From Leucosporidium creatinivorum (taxonomy: Eukaryota; Basidiomycota; Microbotryomycetes; Leucosporidiales; Leucosporidiaceae): a stretch of DNA of 64,000 bases. The notes under the pieces were generated by a model. It was given only the letters and a program-made list of their open reading frames with translations, made no database searches and was not told the DNA's origin. The translations under genes were made by a program, and so were the position numbers. The stretch is from assembly GCA_001600635.1 (NCBI GenBank), contig BCKL01000001.1, positions 213,550 through 277,549 of the forward strand, in the 5' to 3' direction. Position 1 is the stretch's first letter; each line of letters starts with the position of its first letter. Below, one piece after another: positions 19,543-34,138 of this stretch.

Positions 19543-21948
19543 ATGAGCATGCACCAACAATGGACCACCAGCCAGGCTTCCACACCAGCGCCCTTCCCCT
19601 CCAATTACTTCTCTCTCCCGCTGCCCGGTCTCCCCGCCCCGCACGCTGCCAACGCTCAAGCTGGACCATCAACCGCTCCGCTGCCTTCCCCGCCCTCCGG
19701 TAGCGGCTCCCATCAGTCATCGCTCGACTGTAGCCTCTGCGAGACGCCCATCGCCCCCATCGCCGGACCAGGAGGAGCAGGAGCAGGGCTCGCCTTCTGT
19801 TGTGAAGAGCCGCAGTGCTTGCCCCTCGCCAACGACGTTTGCGGGCCCGCATGTCCTTCGACGAGCTTTGTCGGCTGGGACGAGATGCTGCTGGACGACT
19901 GCAAGGAATGCGCGCCCGCCCTCGACGGATCATCGAGCGTCCCCGCCGCCGAAGGAGATCCCTGCTGTTCGCCGTGGCCAGCCGGACCATCTAGCACGCC
20001 TTTCGACTCGTTCACCGAATGTTGTACGGAAGGATGCTTCGACTTGCCCGATCTGAGCATGGGAACGGCCGGAGGGAATGGATCGACCGACGATTGCGCC
20101 GAGTGCTGGAGTGCTCGACCGCCGAGCATTGGCGGAAGTCGCGAGGATGAGCTCACCGAGAGTGGATCGAGCGTGGCGACGCCTGCGGACCGAGATATGC
20201 TGTCGACCAGTCCGAAGGGTCTCAGCGCCGTGATGAAGGGCTTGGACGAGAAGACCATCCAGGAGATCGTGAGCCCTCCTTCCCTCGTCTCCCCGATTCG
20301 CGCGACGTAGCTGACCACGCCCTGTTCAATTTCGCACAGCTTCAGTGCTGCTGCTGTCTACCCGAGATCCAGCAGAACCCCGGCGGTTGGGATCCCTCGC
20401 AACATGCTTCGCACCAGCACATCGCCCAGCACCCTCAATTCCCCTCGTCGTCGCATCAGCTCGTCTTCCCACCACTCGACGCTTCCTCCCCTTTCCTACC
20501 GAATCACTCTCCAGCCCTCGCTCAGCAGCCGCACGAACAGCAGCAGCAGCAGCAGATCTTTGCGCCGAGCTTCCATCTTCCTTCGCTCGTCGGTCTCCTC
20601 CCCTTCGGCTGCAAATGGAGCGACTGCACCCTCACCTTCGGCACCAAGGATCTCCTTGTCGCTCATGTTAATACGGAGCATCTCTCCGTCTCCCCTCCGG
20701 CCAACAAGTCATCGAGCACCGCGCTCGACCTCGCCGCCCTCGGACTCAAGCTCGATGCCGGTCTCGCCGCTGGAATCTGGGACCCTTCAGCGTCCTCGGC
20801 GCCGTCAAATCAGGCTTCGCCCTTTGGTACGCCCGAGCCCTCGGGATCAACTTCGATGTCGACGACCCCCGCTAGGACTCAAGCTCAAGCCGACGACAAG
20901 CTCGCTGCCGCCTCTTCAACGCTCCAGCACCTCCTGCAAGAGCACCTCGCCAAGCTCGACCCCTCAGTAGCTCTCGCTCTCACCTCATCCCTCGCCAACG
21001 CCGCCAAGAGCTCCAGCACCGCCTCAGCCGAACCTCATCACACCCATCCTCATCCTCACTCGCATCCACACTCGCATCCTCACGCTCATCCTCATCGCCA
21101 TCGAGGTCACTCCCACCACGCACATCCCTACGGCGTCCACCCTCGCACCTCTGGCGCCTCTACACCAACCACCGCTCCCCTACCTTCCGCCTCGGGCACT
21201 CACCTCTGTCGATGGAAAGGCTGCTCCCTTACGTTCGAGACGAGCGCCGACTTGATGACGCATTTGAGCTTGGAGCATGTGGGGAGCGGGAAGGCGACGT
21301 ATGGATGCGAGTGGGAAGGATGTGAGAGGGCGAGCGACGCGCCGGGGGGTGGAAGGGGGTTCGCGCAGAGGCAGAAGGTTATGAGGCATTTGCAGACGCA
21401 TACTGGTGAGGTTTAGCTTCTCTACGCTCTATGGAGCTTCGCTGATCGAGCTTTGACCAACAGGCGACCGTCCCTTCGTCTGCGAGGTATGCAACAAGTC
21501 CTTCTCCGAGGCCATGACCCTCACCCAGGTGCGCTGCTTCACACTGTTGTCGCCGAGCTTTCGCTCATCTCTCTCCACCTACAGCACATGCGCGTTCACA
21601 CCAACGAGCGACCGTACAAATGCACCTACGAAGGCTGCGAGAAGGCCTTCTCCCTCGCCTCGGCTCTGACGATCCACCTCCGTTCGTCTCTCCTCCTCCT
21701 CTCCCTCGTCCCTCACACTGACCTTCTCTCTGCCTGTAGGAACGCACACCGGCTCCAAGCCCTTCGCCTGCCCCTACCCGGGCTGCACCTCCGCCTTTTC
21801 CGAATCCTCCAACCTCTCCAAGCATGTCCGAACGCATAAGGGGGAGAAGAGCTACGGGTGCGACGAGTGTGGGAAGGCGTTTAGTAGGAGCGATCAGTTG
21901 GCGAGGCATAGGAAGATTCATGCCAAGGCGAGGGGGGAGGAGGTTTAG
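19543..21948 (+). CDS. C2H2 zinc-finger transcription factor, Zap1-like
   Basis: Five exons, 19543-20268, 20340-21405, 21464-21528, 21585-21681 and 21740-21948, encode 720 aa. The N-terminal third holds several Cys clusters ([37 protein letters not shown]) and [10 protein letters not shown] follows the first intron. Two isolated fingers follow ([38 protein letters not shown]), separated by a long linker with a His-rich block at about residues 390-420. The C-terminus has five adjacent fingers joined by TG(D/S)(R/K)PF or TNERPY linkers and ending [18 protein letters not shown]. Isolated upstream finger pairs, Cys-rich activation segments and a C-terminal array are the plan of yeast Zap1, the zinc-deficiency regulator. 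The Zap1 link is an inference from architecture. Confidence 0.85.
21046..21120. repeat. His-codon repeat inside the zinc-finger gene
   Basis: Tandem CAT/CAC codons alternate with Pro, Ser and Ala codons and encode a run of [19 protein letters not shown]. It is a low-complexity, probably metal-binding stretch. Confidence 0.75.
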
Positions 21949-22110
21949 AGTGGGGAGGGATGCGGCGAGCGCCGAGCAGGAGGAGGGAGCTGTAGATAGA
22001 TGAGCTTCGTCGGGAGAGGGCGTTTATGTTATCGTAACGATTCGTACTATTCCATTGGCGGCGTCAGGCGAAGCAAGCATCTTTTCTCTGCAGCTGTTCC
22101 TCATTACTTT

Positions 22111-22725
22111 CTGGGCTCCACACGGTACGGAACATACACTTTTCGACCCTCTGTACCCGTACCGTACCGGTTAAAAGACGTATGTACCCGGTACAGGTCG
22201 GTACGGGTACAGAGTGCACCTGTACCCCGAGAAAATGGGCGGAGAGGGCGAGGTCCGAGCTCGGCGCTGCCTGGGGAGGCGTGAAAAGCTGTATTCAAAG
22301 GTTGACCGCGAAAAAAATGCTGTTCGCTACTGCATTGCAATGCATTTCTTTTGTTAACCGAGTCTTGTAGTGAATTAAAGATGCTCAGCGCTTCGATTCA
22401 CGAGCCGGCGAAGGAGGCAAAAAGCTTTTGGCCCTGCAAAATCACTTTCGAAAACGTCCGACAAAGTACTCGAAGTCTACAGAATAGACCACTAGGCTAT
22501 CTGGGCCTCAAAGCTGGCCAGTGAAGCGAGCTAGCTCGCCTGTAGACGACATTTGAGCCTCCGCCGAGCGACCTTCGCCGAGCTCTCTCCATCCCGCGGT
22601 ACAGTGGTGCAGTGGTACATTTTAAACCCCCCTGTAATGTACCGCACCACTACCTCCAGGCGGGTACAAACGAGCTTCAACCGGAGCAGTACGGCACCTT
22701 CGGTACCGTACGGCGTGGAGCCCAG
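22111..22725. repeat. GTAC-rich inverted-repeat element (MITE-like)
   Basis: The arm at 22111-22130 (GGGCTCCACACGGTACGG) is nearly the reverse complement of 22706-22725, and related GTAC-rich sequence continues inward to about 22195 and 22660. Inside are many GGTACC/CGTACC words not found elsewhere in the window. Inverted ends, short length and no coding capacity suggest a small non-autonomous DNA transposon. The stop codon and last 65 codons of the neighbouring KCTD-like gene lie within it. I could not identify a target duplication. Confidence 0.45.
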
Positions 22726-23463
22726 GTACTTTCCCGCTTCCTTGAGCCAATCGCTCCAATCCTGCTCGCGGGGATTGATGGTGCACCCGATTGCCCACCC
22801 TACAGTCGTGTCTGCCACAATTCCATCAAGGCTGTAAGCTCGAAGGATGCGGACGTTGCTGATGCCTTGACCAACGAGCTTCGAATAGACCTTGCCGAGG
22901 GTGAGCTCCTCCAATCCGCACCAGTGGAGGTAGTTGTGTAAGTTGTGAGGCCCGGACTTCGAGTCTGGCCTCTTTTCAGTAGCTGCGACGTCGGCGGCGG
23001 CGGAACCTCTCCTGATAGGCGCCAGCGAGTCTCGAAGCTCGGCGCCGAGCTTATCGAGCTGAAAGTACTCGGCGTCGGCGATAAGGTTGGCGAGGGCTAC
23101 ATCGGCGTTCATGGTAGGAGGAAGAGCTGTCTCGGCGAGCGGAAGGATCCTGTATCCCGAGAGATGCTCGACGACCAGCGCGAAGAGCTGAGGGTTCTTG
23201 TCGGTGTAGAGCACCTTTGACTCGGCTTCAGCGAAATCGTGCTCGAGGAACGCTGCGGTGAAGTAGTTGGGCGAGTCGTATTCGATCTGAGCGAGCGAGA
23301 GGTGGAACGAGATGCCGCGGGTGATGACGGTGTAGCGTTCGGGCTGCTGAGAAGAGGGCGAGCTCGGCGACGAGGCTTTAAAGGTGGTGGAGGGTCCTGT
23401 AGGGAGTGTGTGGGCAGTGATAGAGTGCTAGAGTCCAGGTTGATACTCACCAGCAGCTTCCAT
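22531..23463 (-). CDS. KCTD-like BTB (T1-type) protein in the palindrome loop
   Basis: Two exons on the minus strand, 23463-23451 and 23396-22531, give 292 aa. The 54-nt intron has GTGAGT and CCCTACAG ends. The T1 fold is clear: YTVITRGISFHLSLAQIEYD, PNYFTAAFL, LYTDKNPQLFALVVEHLSGY and LANLIADAEYFQLDKLGAEL. A conserved-looking block follows (NYLHWCGLEELTLGKVYSKL, AYSLDGIVADTTVGWAIG). From about residue 228 (STPYGTEG onward) to the end the code is supplied by the GTAC-rich inverted-repeat element, so the C-terminus was probably acquired by insertion. The family is shared with 11788, 18297 and 29338. Confidence 0.78.
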
Positions 23464-23917
23464 GGCGATGTGAGACGAGAGCGAGCGAGCGAGCGAAGTG
23501 AAGCGGAGGAGAGAGAGAGGTGCTCGGCGCTTCTTTCGAGAGAAGGGGACCCGCTCAGGGGTAGTCGCAAGCAGGGAGCAGCTTCTGACGAGCTTCAACA
23601 TTTCCTCGCTTCCCAGTCTGCTCTACCTGTTACTCAACAGGCGAAACCCCTTGCCTTCGCTTCTGATGACAGCACCGCTCGAATCTCGAGTCGCGAGTCG
23701 CGCTGCAGCTTGGCCTCTCCCTCGTCGTCTCAAATCGTCTCGCTACTCGCCAACAACTCGAGAGCTCGCTCGTACATCCTACCAAGCTACAGTTTCGCCC
23801 CGTAACTCCCTCTCGCGCAGGCCGGCCGATTAAGAGCTCCTCTCGAGCGACCCCCCCTCTCGAGCTTCCAGCGCGACACTTCGGCTGTTGATGCGTCGAA
23901 CAGCCTCGAGGGGCGAC
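23464..23917. other. Divergent promoter region (KCTD-like / Rsp5-type)
   Basis: No coding seen. An in-frame upstream ATG at 23891 could extend the Rsp5-type protein by nine residues, but it has T at -3, while the 23918 start has G at -3. Confidence 0.5.
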
Positions 23918-27502
<3,585 letters not shown>

Positions 27503-27938
27503 AACTCGGCGCCTCTTCCTCCTTCATTTCGTTCCCACCCTCGCATGTTTGTCGTTTCTTATCTATACCCACCACCTGTTCGTTTCTCTATAATCTACCT
27601 TGTGGCGGTACATAGCTGTAAAGTCGTTGATCGTGCTCTCCTCCGACTCGACGCGGAGAGAGCGAGCCGAGGTCGGCGCGCGAAGGCGGGGGCGAGGTCG
27701 CTCAGCACACGTCGATGGCGGTGCAGTGCGGTACTGTCTCTTCAAGCGACGCGCCCGTGATCGTTCCAGCGCGCACAGCTTACGAAAGTCAATCGGAATC
27801 GCTGTCGAGATCGCCGCTCGGCGCTCGCAGAGCCTGCTCTCATTCCCGCGATTCTTGGCTTCCTCGCTCTCTTCGCTTCTCTGCTCCTCTTCTTCTCTTT
27901 CCCGTCCATCACAGCTGCCCCTCATCAGCCTAATCAGC
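27503..27938. other. Spacer between the Rsp5-type and DUF7729-like genes
   Basis: Terminator and leader region; the AT-richer part (27545-27620) may hold the 3' end signal of the ligase gene. No gene seen. Confidence 0.45.
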
Positions 27939-29151
27939 ATGCCCTGCTCTGCACTGCACCTCACTGTCCTCACCCTGCTCGTCTTGCTCCTCCCGTTCTC
28001 AGCAGCGCAACTCGACCTGGGGTTGTCGGGAAGCTGTCAAGCGGCCGCCACTTCTCTAGTAGCTACTCGTGAGTACCTTCAAGCTCCTTGCACATCTTCC
28101 CGCCGTCGGCATGCTGCAGCACGCCCTCCGCCGAGCTTCCCGAATCCGAGCAAGTTGACTGATCGCTCATCCTTCATATCGATAGCTTTCGCCGCCTGTA
28201 TTGACATTGTTGGACTAGCGGGTGTATTTTCAGCCGGTGGCTCAATAATTCAGCCACGTAAGATCACTTCCGTGAGCTCCCTTGCGTTGAAGCTAATTCT
28301 CGGCCCTCTTTCGCACACAGTGGACAATTGGCTGCACGGCGCCTGTGCTCGTACATGCTCGGCTGGTGATCTCCAAAGTGCCAAGATTGTGCTGGATCAA
28401 GGGTGCAAGGAGGACATCGCTAATGGGAGCGCGTTAGCGGTGAATTGGCAGAAGCTCGGCGTTATTGCTTGCGAGTGCTGATCCTTTGCGCCTGCAGATC
28501 GGACTCAACGCCGTCGTCGCCAACTATACGGAAGCGAGAGATATGCTCTGTCTACAAGCCAAGTCAAACTCGTCGTTCTGTCTCCCTGCGTTCGTCCTCT
28601 CGCGCTCCTGCTATCGCCGAGCTTGCTAACCACTACCATCGCTCTGCCGACACAGGACATTACACACCCTCGAGTCCCAGTCCATCTCGAAGAACCTCAC
28701 GGAGCCCTTGCCCTCTCAATTCGTCTTCTCCCTCTTCACTACCGGCGCCTCTGGTGCCTACGACCTCATCCTCGCTCTTCAAAGCATCCCTCGGCCTTTG
28801 CTATGCACCGACTGCCTTCACGCACTCCTCACCAAATTACTCGTCTTCATTGGCGTCGACTCAGCGAGTAGTGGCGTTGCCGGCAGTGGATTGATCGACC
28901 TGTGCGGCGAGGACTTCGGCGATCGCAAGATCCCTCCCTCGGTCGTTGTCGCGCCTGCTACCGACTCCAGCGACACTGTGACAGCTAGTGGGACCTCTAC
29001 ATCGGGTGCCGCGGGCAGCACCGGATCGACCACCAGCAAAGACAAGACGAGCGGCGCTTCGGCGAGGAGTAGAAAGGAGCAGGCGGGAAGAGCGGCGCTC
29101 TTGGCGCTCGCGGGCCTGATGGCGTTGGGTGGCGGGATAGTCTTGCTGTAG
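27939..29151 (+). CDS. Secreted, probably GPI-anchored protein, DUF7729-like
   Basis: Five exons, 27939-28068, 28186-28257, 28321-28439, 28498-28589 and 28656-29151, give 302 aa. A clear signal peptide (MPCSALHLTVLTLLVLLLPF, then SAAQ) starts the protein. The body has spaced cysteines (GSCQAAATSL, ACIDIVG, CARTCSAGDL, DQGCKEDI, FCLPATLHTLES, LLCTDCLHALLTKL, DLCGEDFGD), the pattern I associate with the fungal DUF7729 family. The C-terminus is a Ser/Thr/Gly-rich stalk followed by a hydrophobic tail (AALLALAGLMALGGGIVLL), as expected for a GPI-anchor signal, so it likely sits at the cell surface or wall. The phase of every junction is consistent. Function unknown. Confidence 0.75.
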
Positions 29152-29337
29152 TTCTTGACCTCGGTTGCACTGTGGACGGAGAGCTGGGCTTTGCAGTTGC
29201 CGCCGTCTTTTTTGCGAATCGCCGAGCTCTGTGTCGAGCGGGAAACCTGCTTTCTCGGCTCTCGAGGTTGCAATCTGGCTGGGCGGGCCGCTCTCTCGTC
29301 GTCGTTTACTACAGCAACCCACAGCAGCACGCGACAG

Positions 29338-29952
29338 CTACATCGCCGAGAAGATGCCCTTGAAAGGCTCGTCGTGCTGCGCCGAGCCAGCGCCGCCATC
29401 GCCGAGCTGCTTGTTTTTGTCCTTGAGAGCACTGCTGGGGTGAAAGGTGGTCAGGGACATGTCTGAGATCTGATCTCGAGTTCACAAACCCCTTCTCGAG
29501 CCTCTGCACCTCCTTCTGGACCAGTTCCTCCAATCCCTTTAACTCGTAGAACCTCGCATCGAGCAGAAGGTTGCGAGTGGCCGTCTCTTGGTCGGTGAGG
29601 AAGGCCGTCTCGCTGAGGGGCAGTACCTCGTATCCCGCGAGGTAGTTGACGACCACCTCGAACAGCTTGGGATCGCGGTCGAGCTCCCACGCCGAGCAGC
29701 GAGGGGTGACGAGCTGGGACGAGAGAGGCGCGAGGAGGGTGCGAGTGAAGTAGTTGGGAGCTTGGGATCGAAGGAGAGTCCCAGAGAGGGTGAAGTGAGT
29801 GCCGCGAAGGGAGATGGTGTAGTGCGCCGAGCTGGAAGGAGAAGCGGGAGGAGCAGGACGAGGCTCGGCGATGGCTGTTGGGGAGCTGGGGGTGAGCTGT
29901 GCACGTCCAGCAGGCTTCTGCAGTACTACTCACTCTTCTGTAACGCAGTCAT
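29338..29952 (-). CDS. KCTD-like BTB (T1-type) protein, right copy
   Basis: Exons on the minus strand, 29952-29934, 29874-29490 and 29434-29338, give 166 aa. It has the same architecture as 18297-18914: MTALQK start, T1-type BTB with FEVVVNYLAGYEVLPL and NLLLDARFYELKGLEELV, and the FKGIFSAM end. It is three bases shorter in exon 2 and has scattered substitutions, yet the frame and all splice sites are intact, so both copies look usable. Confidence 0.8.
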
Positions 29953-30064
29953 GTCCGAGACGAAGCCGAGACGAAGTTGTGGGAGGAGGAAGAGGAGCGC
30001 CGGTCTTCGCCTCTCTCCCTTCGGCCGCTCGCTGCTCGTCTCGCTTCTTCGCTTCTCGCTCGAC
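29953..30064. promoter_or_regulatory. 112-bp bidirectional promoter (right arm)
   Basis: Mirror of 18177-18296. It contains the same GTTGTGGGAGGA-type block between the divergent KCTD-like and BTB starts. Confidence 0.55.
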
Positions 30065-30646
30065 ATGGCTACAGATTCGGACACCGTCTACTCACAGCGC
30101 TTCAAGGCAGACGACGCTGATCTACTCCTCATCTCCTCCGAGTGAGCCCTTCTGCACCACTCTCGCTCGCAAGGCTTGCTGACGACTTTCCCCCTCTGCA
30201 GCGGAGTACACTTTGTCGTTCACCGCAAGCGACTTGAAAGAGGATCCGAAGTCTTCAGGAGCATGTTCGAGACCTGTGGACCTCCTTGGGAGGGCCAGCG
30301 GCCTCAAGTCAACCTCACCGAATCGAGCGAGGTTCTTGAGGCGCTCTTGCCCTACGTCTACCCTGGCATCGTCCCTCCTCTCGAGTTGAGTTTTCCTCAG
30401 AGTTGGAGCTTGATTTCGGCTGCTGACAGGTATGAGGTGAGTGCAGCAGGAGGTAGGCTACAACGAGACGAGCGCCGAGCTAACCCGCTCCGCCTCGCAG
30501 ATCGACCGAGCTCTGGAGGCTATCGCCGCCGCCTTCAGGTAGCTTGAAGCATTAAGCTGTACACATTTTACGGAGCTGACTTCCTCTCGTCCCGCAGCTA
30601 CCGCATGCTCTCCGAATCGCCGCCCAAGCCCGAGCACGACTACTAG
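30065..30646 (+). CDS. BTB/POZ protein, right copy truncated by an early stop
   Basis: Exons 30065-30141, 30202-30436, 30501-30538 and 30598-30646 give 132 aa ending at TAG 30644-30646. The BTB domain is complete (DDADLLLISSD, GVHFVVHRKRL, LTESSEVLEALLPYVYPG). Compared with the left copy, six extra bases (TAGTAC) after the HDY codons create the stop. The rest of the left-copy reading frame continues downstream to 31240, still open apart from the shared intron. The third intron has a normal GT donor where the left copy has GC. Either this is a BTB-only derivative or the left copy has lost the stop; the sequence cannot say which is ancestral. Confidence 0.7.
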
Positions 30647-31240
30647 TACCAGGCCTTCGTCTTCGCTTCACGCCACAATCTCAACCTCCGAGCGACTGCT
30701 ACCAAGCGGGTGATCGAGGAAGCCTCTAAGGAAGACGTTGTTTGTTGGACAGAGAGGATCCGACCGTCGTATCCGGTGGACGACTCGTCGGCGCGGGTAA
30801 GCCAGCTTTCCGGTCGGCTCAGTCTGCGTTTCCTTCTCCGCCAAGGGTTGGTGCTGACACAGCTTCATCCCCTCCGATGCGCTCCGCAGACTGAAGCCCT
30901 TCGCGTCCGCCGTGAGCGCGCCCGCAAGATTCGAGATGACGCCGCATCGAAGCTTGCCGAGATGGTNGACGAGCTCGTTCGACACGAAGACGGGGACACC
31001 AACTGCTACAACGTGGGGCTCGCCTGGATGATTTGGGAGAAGACGAGGCGTTACAGGTCGCTTGCACAGCTCAAGGTCTTCGTTTCCGAGGGCAAAGTTG
31101 AAGCTCGCGCGGCGATGGGGCGCACTCCTGGCTGCGATGGCGACTGGCCTCTGATGGAGTGGGAATACACGGTTGACGGACTGGTGAAGAGTTTGGAGAC
31201 ACTNTCTGTTAGTCTTCTCTCCGAGTTCTTGAGCTTGTAA
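30647..31240 (+). pseudogene. Untranslated 3' half of the right BTB copy
   Basis: Sequence equivalent to the C-terminal half of the 297-aa left-arm protein, with the same intron (GTAAGCCAGC..CTCCGCAG) and the same MIWEKTRRYRSLAQLKVF block. It lies downstream of the early stop and therefore is probably not translated. It contains ambiguous bases at 30967 and 31204. Confidence 0.65.
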
Positions 31241-31503
31241 TCCACACAGCGCTTGAGCCAGGTTTTCGCTGAGCAGCCATCGCCGAGGTACTGACTTTAC
31301 GGAGAGGTGTGCGGCTGCTCTGCTGATGAGAGTACGAGCCATTCCGTAGGAGTGCTTGCTCCTGATCGCTGTCCCCTGTGGCGGAGGAAAGAGCCCGAGA
31401 ACGAGAGAGTCTCGGTCTTCGCAACGCTCGGCGAAGGTCAAGCGAAAGAGCCTTCGTATCGCAGCAAGCCTATCCTCCTACATCAAGAACTGCTCCCTCA
31501 AGC

Positions 31504-32147
31504 CTACTTCTTCATCTCGACCAAGCCAAGCTGCGCGAGCACCTCCAACGCGCTCTCCTCCTCGACGACCTCGACAATCTTGCCCTCCTCGAAGCGGATC
31601 CAGGCGATGCCCGTAAGGTCGAACTGCTTGCCCGTGTTGTCCTGTGTCATCTTGGGCATGCCAGCGGGGACGTCGGTGTAGGCGGGACCGGTATGCGTGC
31701 CCTGCGACGAGTAGCGGAGGACGACAAACTCTCCCTCGGCGGTCGTCTCGGCGATGACGGGCGAGATGAGCTTGCTAGTGACGTCGGGGAAGGACTTGCG
31801 GAGGCCATGGATGGTCTTCTTGAGCGCCTCGCGACCGGCCTGTGAGGGTGCAGATGAGAGTGAGAGTGAGCGAGCAAATTTAGCAGCGCGGCGATGAGCG
31901 AGGACTCGAGAAGGGACGAGAATGACCTACAAGAGGACCGGTCAGAGGCGAGATGAGCTTGACCTTGTCTTTCATGAGCTTGTCGATCTGTTGGACGAGC
32001 CGAGCGATGCAGATTAGCTGACGCCGAGCGCGGATGAGCGAGAGAGCGAGCGGAGCTGTAGCTCACCAAGTCGACGTTGCCCTTGCCCCAGACCTCGTTG
32101 ACGTACTGGATGGCGACCTGCTTGTTATCTTCGTTGGTGGTTGACAT
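31504..32147 (-). CDS. SnoaL-like/NTF2-like protein, right copy
   Basis: Exons on the minus strand, 32147-32067, 31987-31931 and 31839-31504, give 157 aa. Exon lengths are identical to those of the left copy, with very few amino-acid changes. The open frame and conserved splice sites indicate both copies are functional or only recently duplicated. Converges on the BTB right copy. Confidence 0.82.
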
Positions 32148-33146
32148 GTTGCTGTTTCGAGAAGAGAGTTGCGAGCGGTGTGGTGAGAAGGCGAGAAAGG
32201 GCGGAGCTCGGCGTCGTCGCCTCTTGAGTCCTACGAGGCTCGTGTAGCTTTGCGCTCAGACTGTGCGCTCGGAGTGAGACTGACACACAATCTCAGTCCT
32301 CAGGACAACTGCCCCAGCTTCTTCTGTACCTCTGTCCGCTACGCGACCACCTCTGATCTTGGCCGAATGAGCGCCGAACCAGCTCAGCGAAGCGTGGGCG
32401 GAGACAGCACCGAGTATCCCGGCCCAGCGAGTGGGGAGGTCAGGATGCTGAAAGCCTTGTCGCCGCCTCAGAAGATGGAAGCGCCTGCTGAATAAGAGCG
32501 GACCAAGCTGAGCCCAGGCCGGCGCCGGACCTCGTTCCAGAGTGACGAGGTGACGAGGCGGCGAGGTTCGAGAAGTTGCTGATGCCTTGTACTCCAAGTT
32601 GTAAGACGGCCGACGTTCGAAGAGCTCGCCTCCTTCCCGATACGAGGCGCTGAGACGGAAGCTTGTGGAGCTCGGCGGAGGTGATGAGGGACAGGCGAGA
32701 CGCTTTGCGAGGGGAGTTGGTACCGAAGGGGTCAGCGGCGTAGTAGCGAGCTGTCGGGGAATTTTGGACGTGCTGCTTACCTGCAGCGAGGTCCGTTCCC
32801 GCTCGAAGAGCGCCAGAACTCCAGTCGCCGAACTGTTCCGCCTGCAGAGCGAGCAGAATCGATCAGGTCAGTCTGACTGCAGGACAGAGAGACCAAAGTA
32901 GAGCTCCTACAGAAGGTTAGCTTGCTACCGGTTCGAACGCAGCCAGTCGTAGCCTGCAGGAGTTCCTACACGGCGAGCAAGCACCTCGAAGCTCAACGAC
33001 CGCGAACAGGCCGAGAACGGTAGCTTGCTGTTCAGACGAGCAGTGCGAGCCAGTCCTAGTTAATCGTCCTCGCTGTCGGAGGTGAGAGACAAGTTGTAGC
33101 GAGATGGACGTCGAAGGAAGAGAGCGAAGTCTATTGACATACCTAC
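32148..33146. other. Spacer of the right arm
   Basis: Inverted counterpart of about 15130-16095 up to about 33110; no gene identified. The last 35 bases before the NTAQ1 stop are unique to this arm. Confidence 0.4.
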
Positions 33147-34138
33147 TCACAAGCGGCGAACTTGCCTCGTCCTCGCTTGTACTCGACCAGCCCGGTCCCC
33201 TCCCTCCCCGGGCTCTTCCCAGCCAGTCCACTCCAGTAGCTCTCCAACATCCTTCAACACCACCCCAAATCCCTCCAAGTGCTCTTCTCCCTCTTTCTCA
33301 CTGGCGAGCCGCACATCCAGCCACTTCTCGAACAGGTTCATCCGCTCTCCTCGGGCGAGTGCTGCCGGACCGAGCAGAGGAGGATACGGCGGTGGAGGTT
33401 GGATGTAGGTGGGTACAACAGGATGCGAAGACGCTATGAGAGGTGCCGAAGTTGAGGAGGAGGAGCATGCCGACGGTGGTGAGAGCTGTCGGTTAGGAGT
33501 AGGTCAGCGCCGAGCACGAGATGGAGCGAAGAAAGGCTAGACGGACCATATGAGATCGGTCAGAGGCAAAGTTGTTGAACAGATCTTGAGCGGGGACGAT
33601 GCGAAAGCGGCTGTACGTGTGGTGAGGNGCGGCGANGTTCAGCTCGGTCGTCGGCGAAGCGCAGAGCAGGAGGGCTCACCTAGCCATCAGAGCAGGGAGG
33701 ACGCCCAGATCGAACAAGTCGGGTCGGAAGGTGGCTTCGAGGTATTCTGCTTGCGTTGAGCGGAAAGATCAGGCTTGCTCTCGGCGGAGAAGGGAGGAGA
33801 GCAGCGCCGAACACACCTTGCAGCTCTACCGGGTAGCCTAGCCTTGAATCCTGATCCCACACCCATCGTGTACCATCCTCCTCTACCGTAACAGCGATCA
33901 CATGGTAATCCCACACCACGTAGTGACCCTGATCCGCTCGCTCGGGCGGGGAGGCCTTTTGGTGGAAGAGAAGGGCGGCTCGGTCGAAGTTGGTGATGAA
34001 GAGGGCGTAGGCTTTTCGTCGGGTGGTATTGAGCGACTGCAGAAGGAGATGGACGTTCTCCTCGCAGTAGTAGGGCGTGTGCAGCGAGGGAGGCGAGGGG
34101 AGCGCTCGCGGAGGGCGAAGCGCTGGCGAAAGGTGCAT
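33147..34138 (-). CDS. NTAQ1: Protein N-terminal glutamine amidohydrolase (NTAQ1 type), right-arm copy
   Basis: Exons on the minus strand, 34138-33817, 33746-33680, 33610-33547 and 33485-33147, give 263 aa. Exon 1 and its catalytic residues (PYYCEENVH, VVWDYHVI, WDQDSRLGYP) are the same as in the left copy, and exon 2 differs by about one residue. Exon 4 shares the Pro/Tyr-rich linker and NLFEKWLDVR helix but diverges after LEWTGWEEP into an Arg-rich tail. Identity that is patchy along one gene suggests gene conversion between the arms. Two ambiguous bases (about 33628 and 33636) lie in the third intron. Confidence 0.88.

Larger units (their letters stand above)
29312..33110. repeat. Inner right arm of the large inverted repeat
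   Basis: Reverse complement of about 15130-18941, with the symmetry centre near 24124. Gene order is mirrored: KCTD-like (minus), BTB (plus), SnoaL-like (minus), spacer. Confidence 0.88.

Noticed and set aside
21046-21120. Possible CRISPR-like or satellite array
   Set aside because: The CAT/CAC repeats are in frame within the zinc-finger protein and encode a His-rich tract.
22380-22508. tRNA-like sequence on the minus strand (GATAGCCTAGTGGT block and a TTTTCGAAA loop)
   Set aside because: The acceptor stem does not pair well and no clean anticodon arm or GTTCRANNC box is present; at best a relic.
22531-23463. KCTD-like gene as part of the inverted repeat
   Set aside because: It lies in the loop and has no mirror copy; it is a separate family member.
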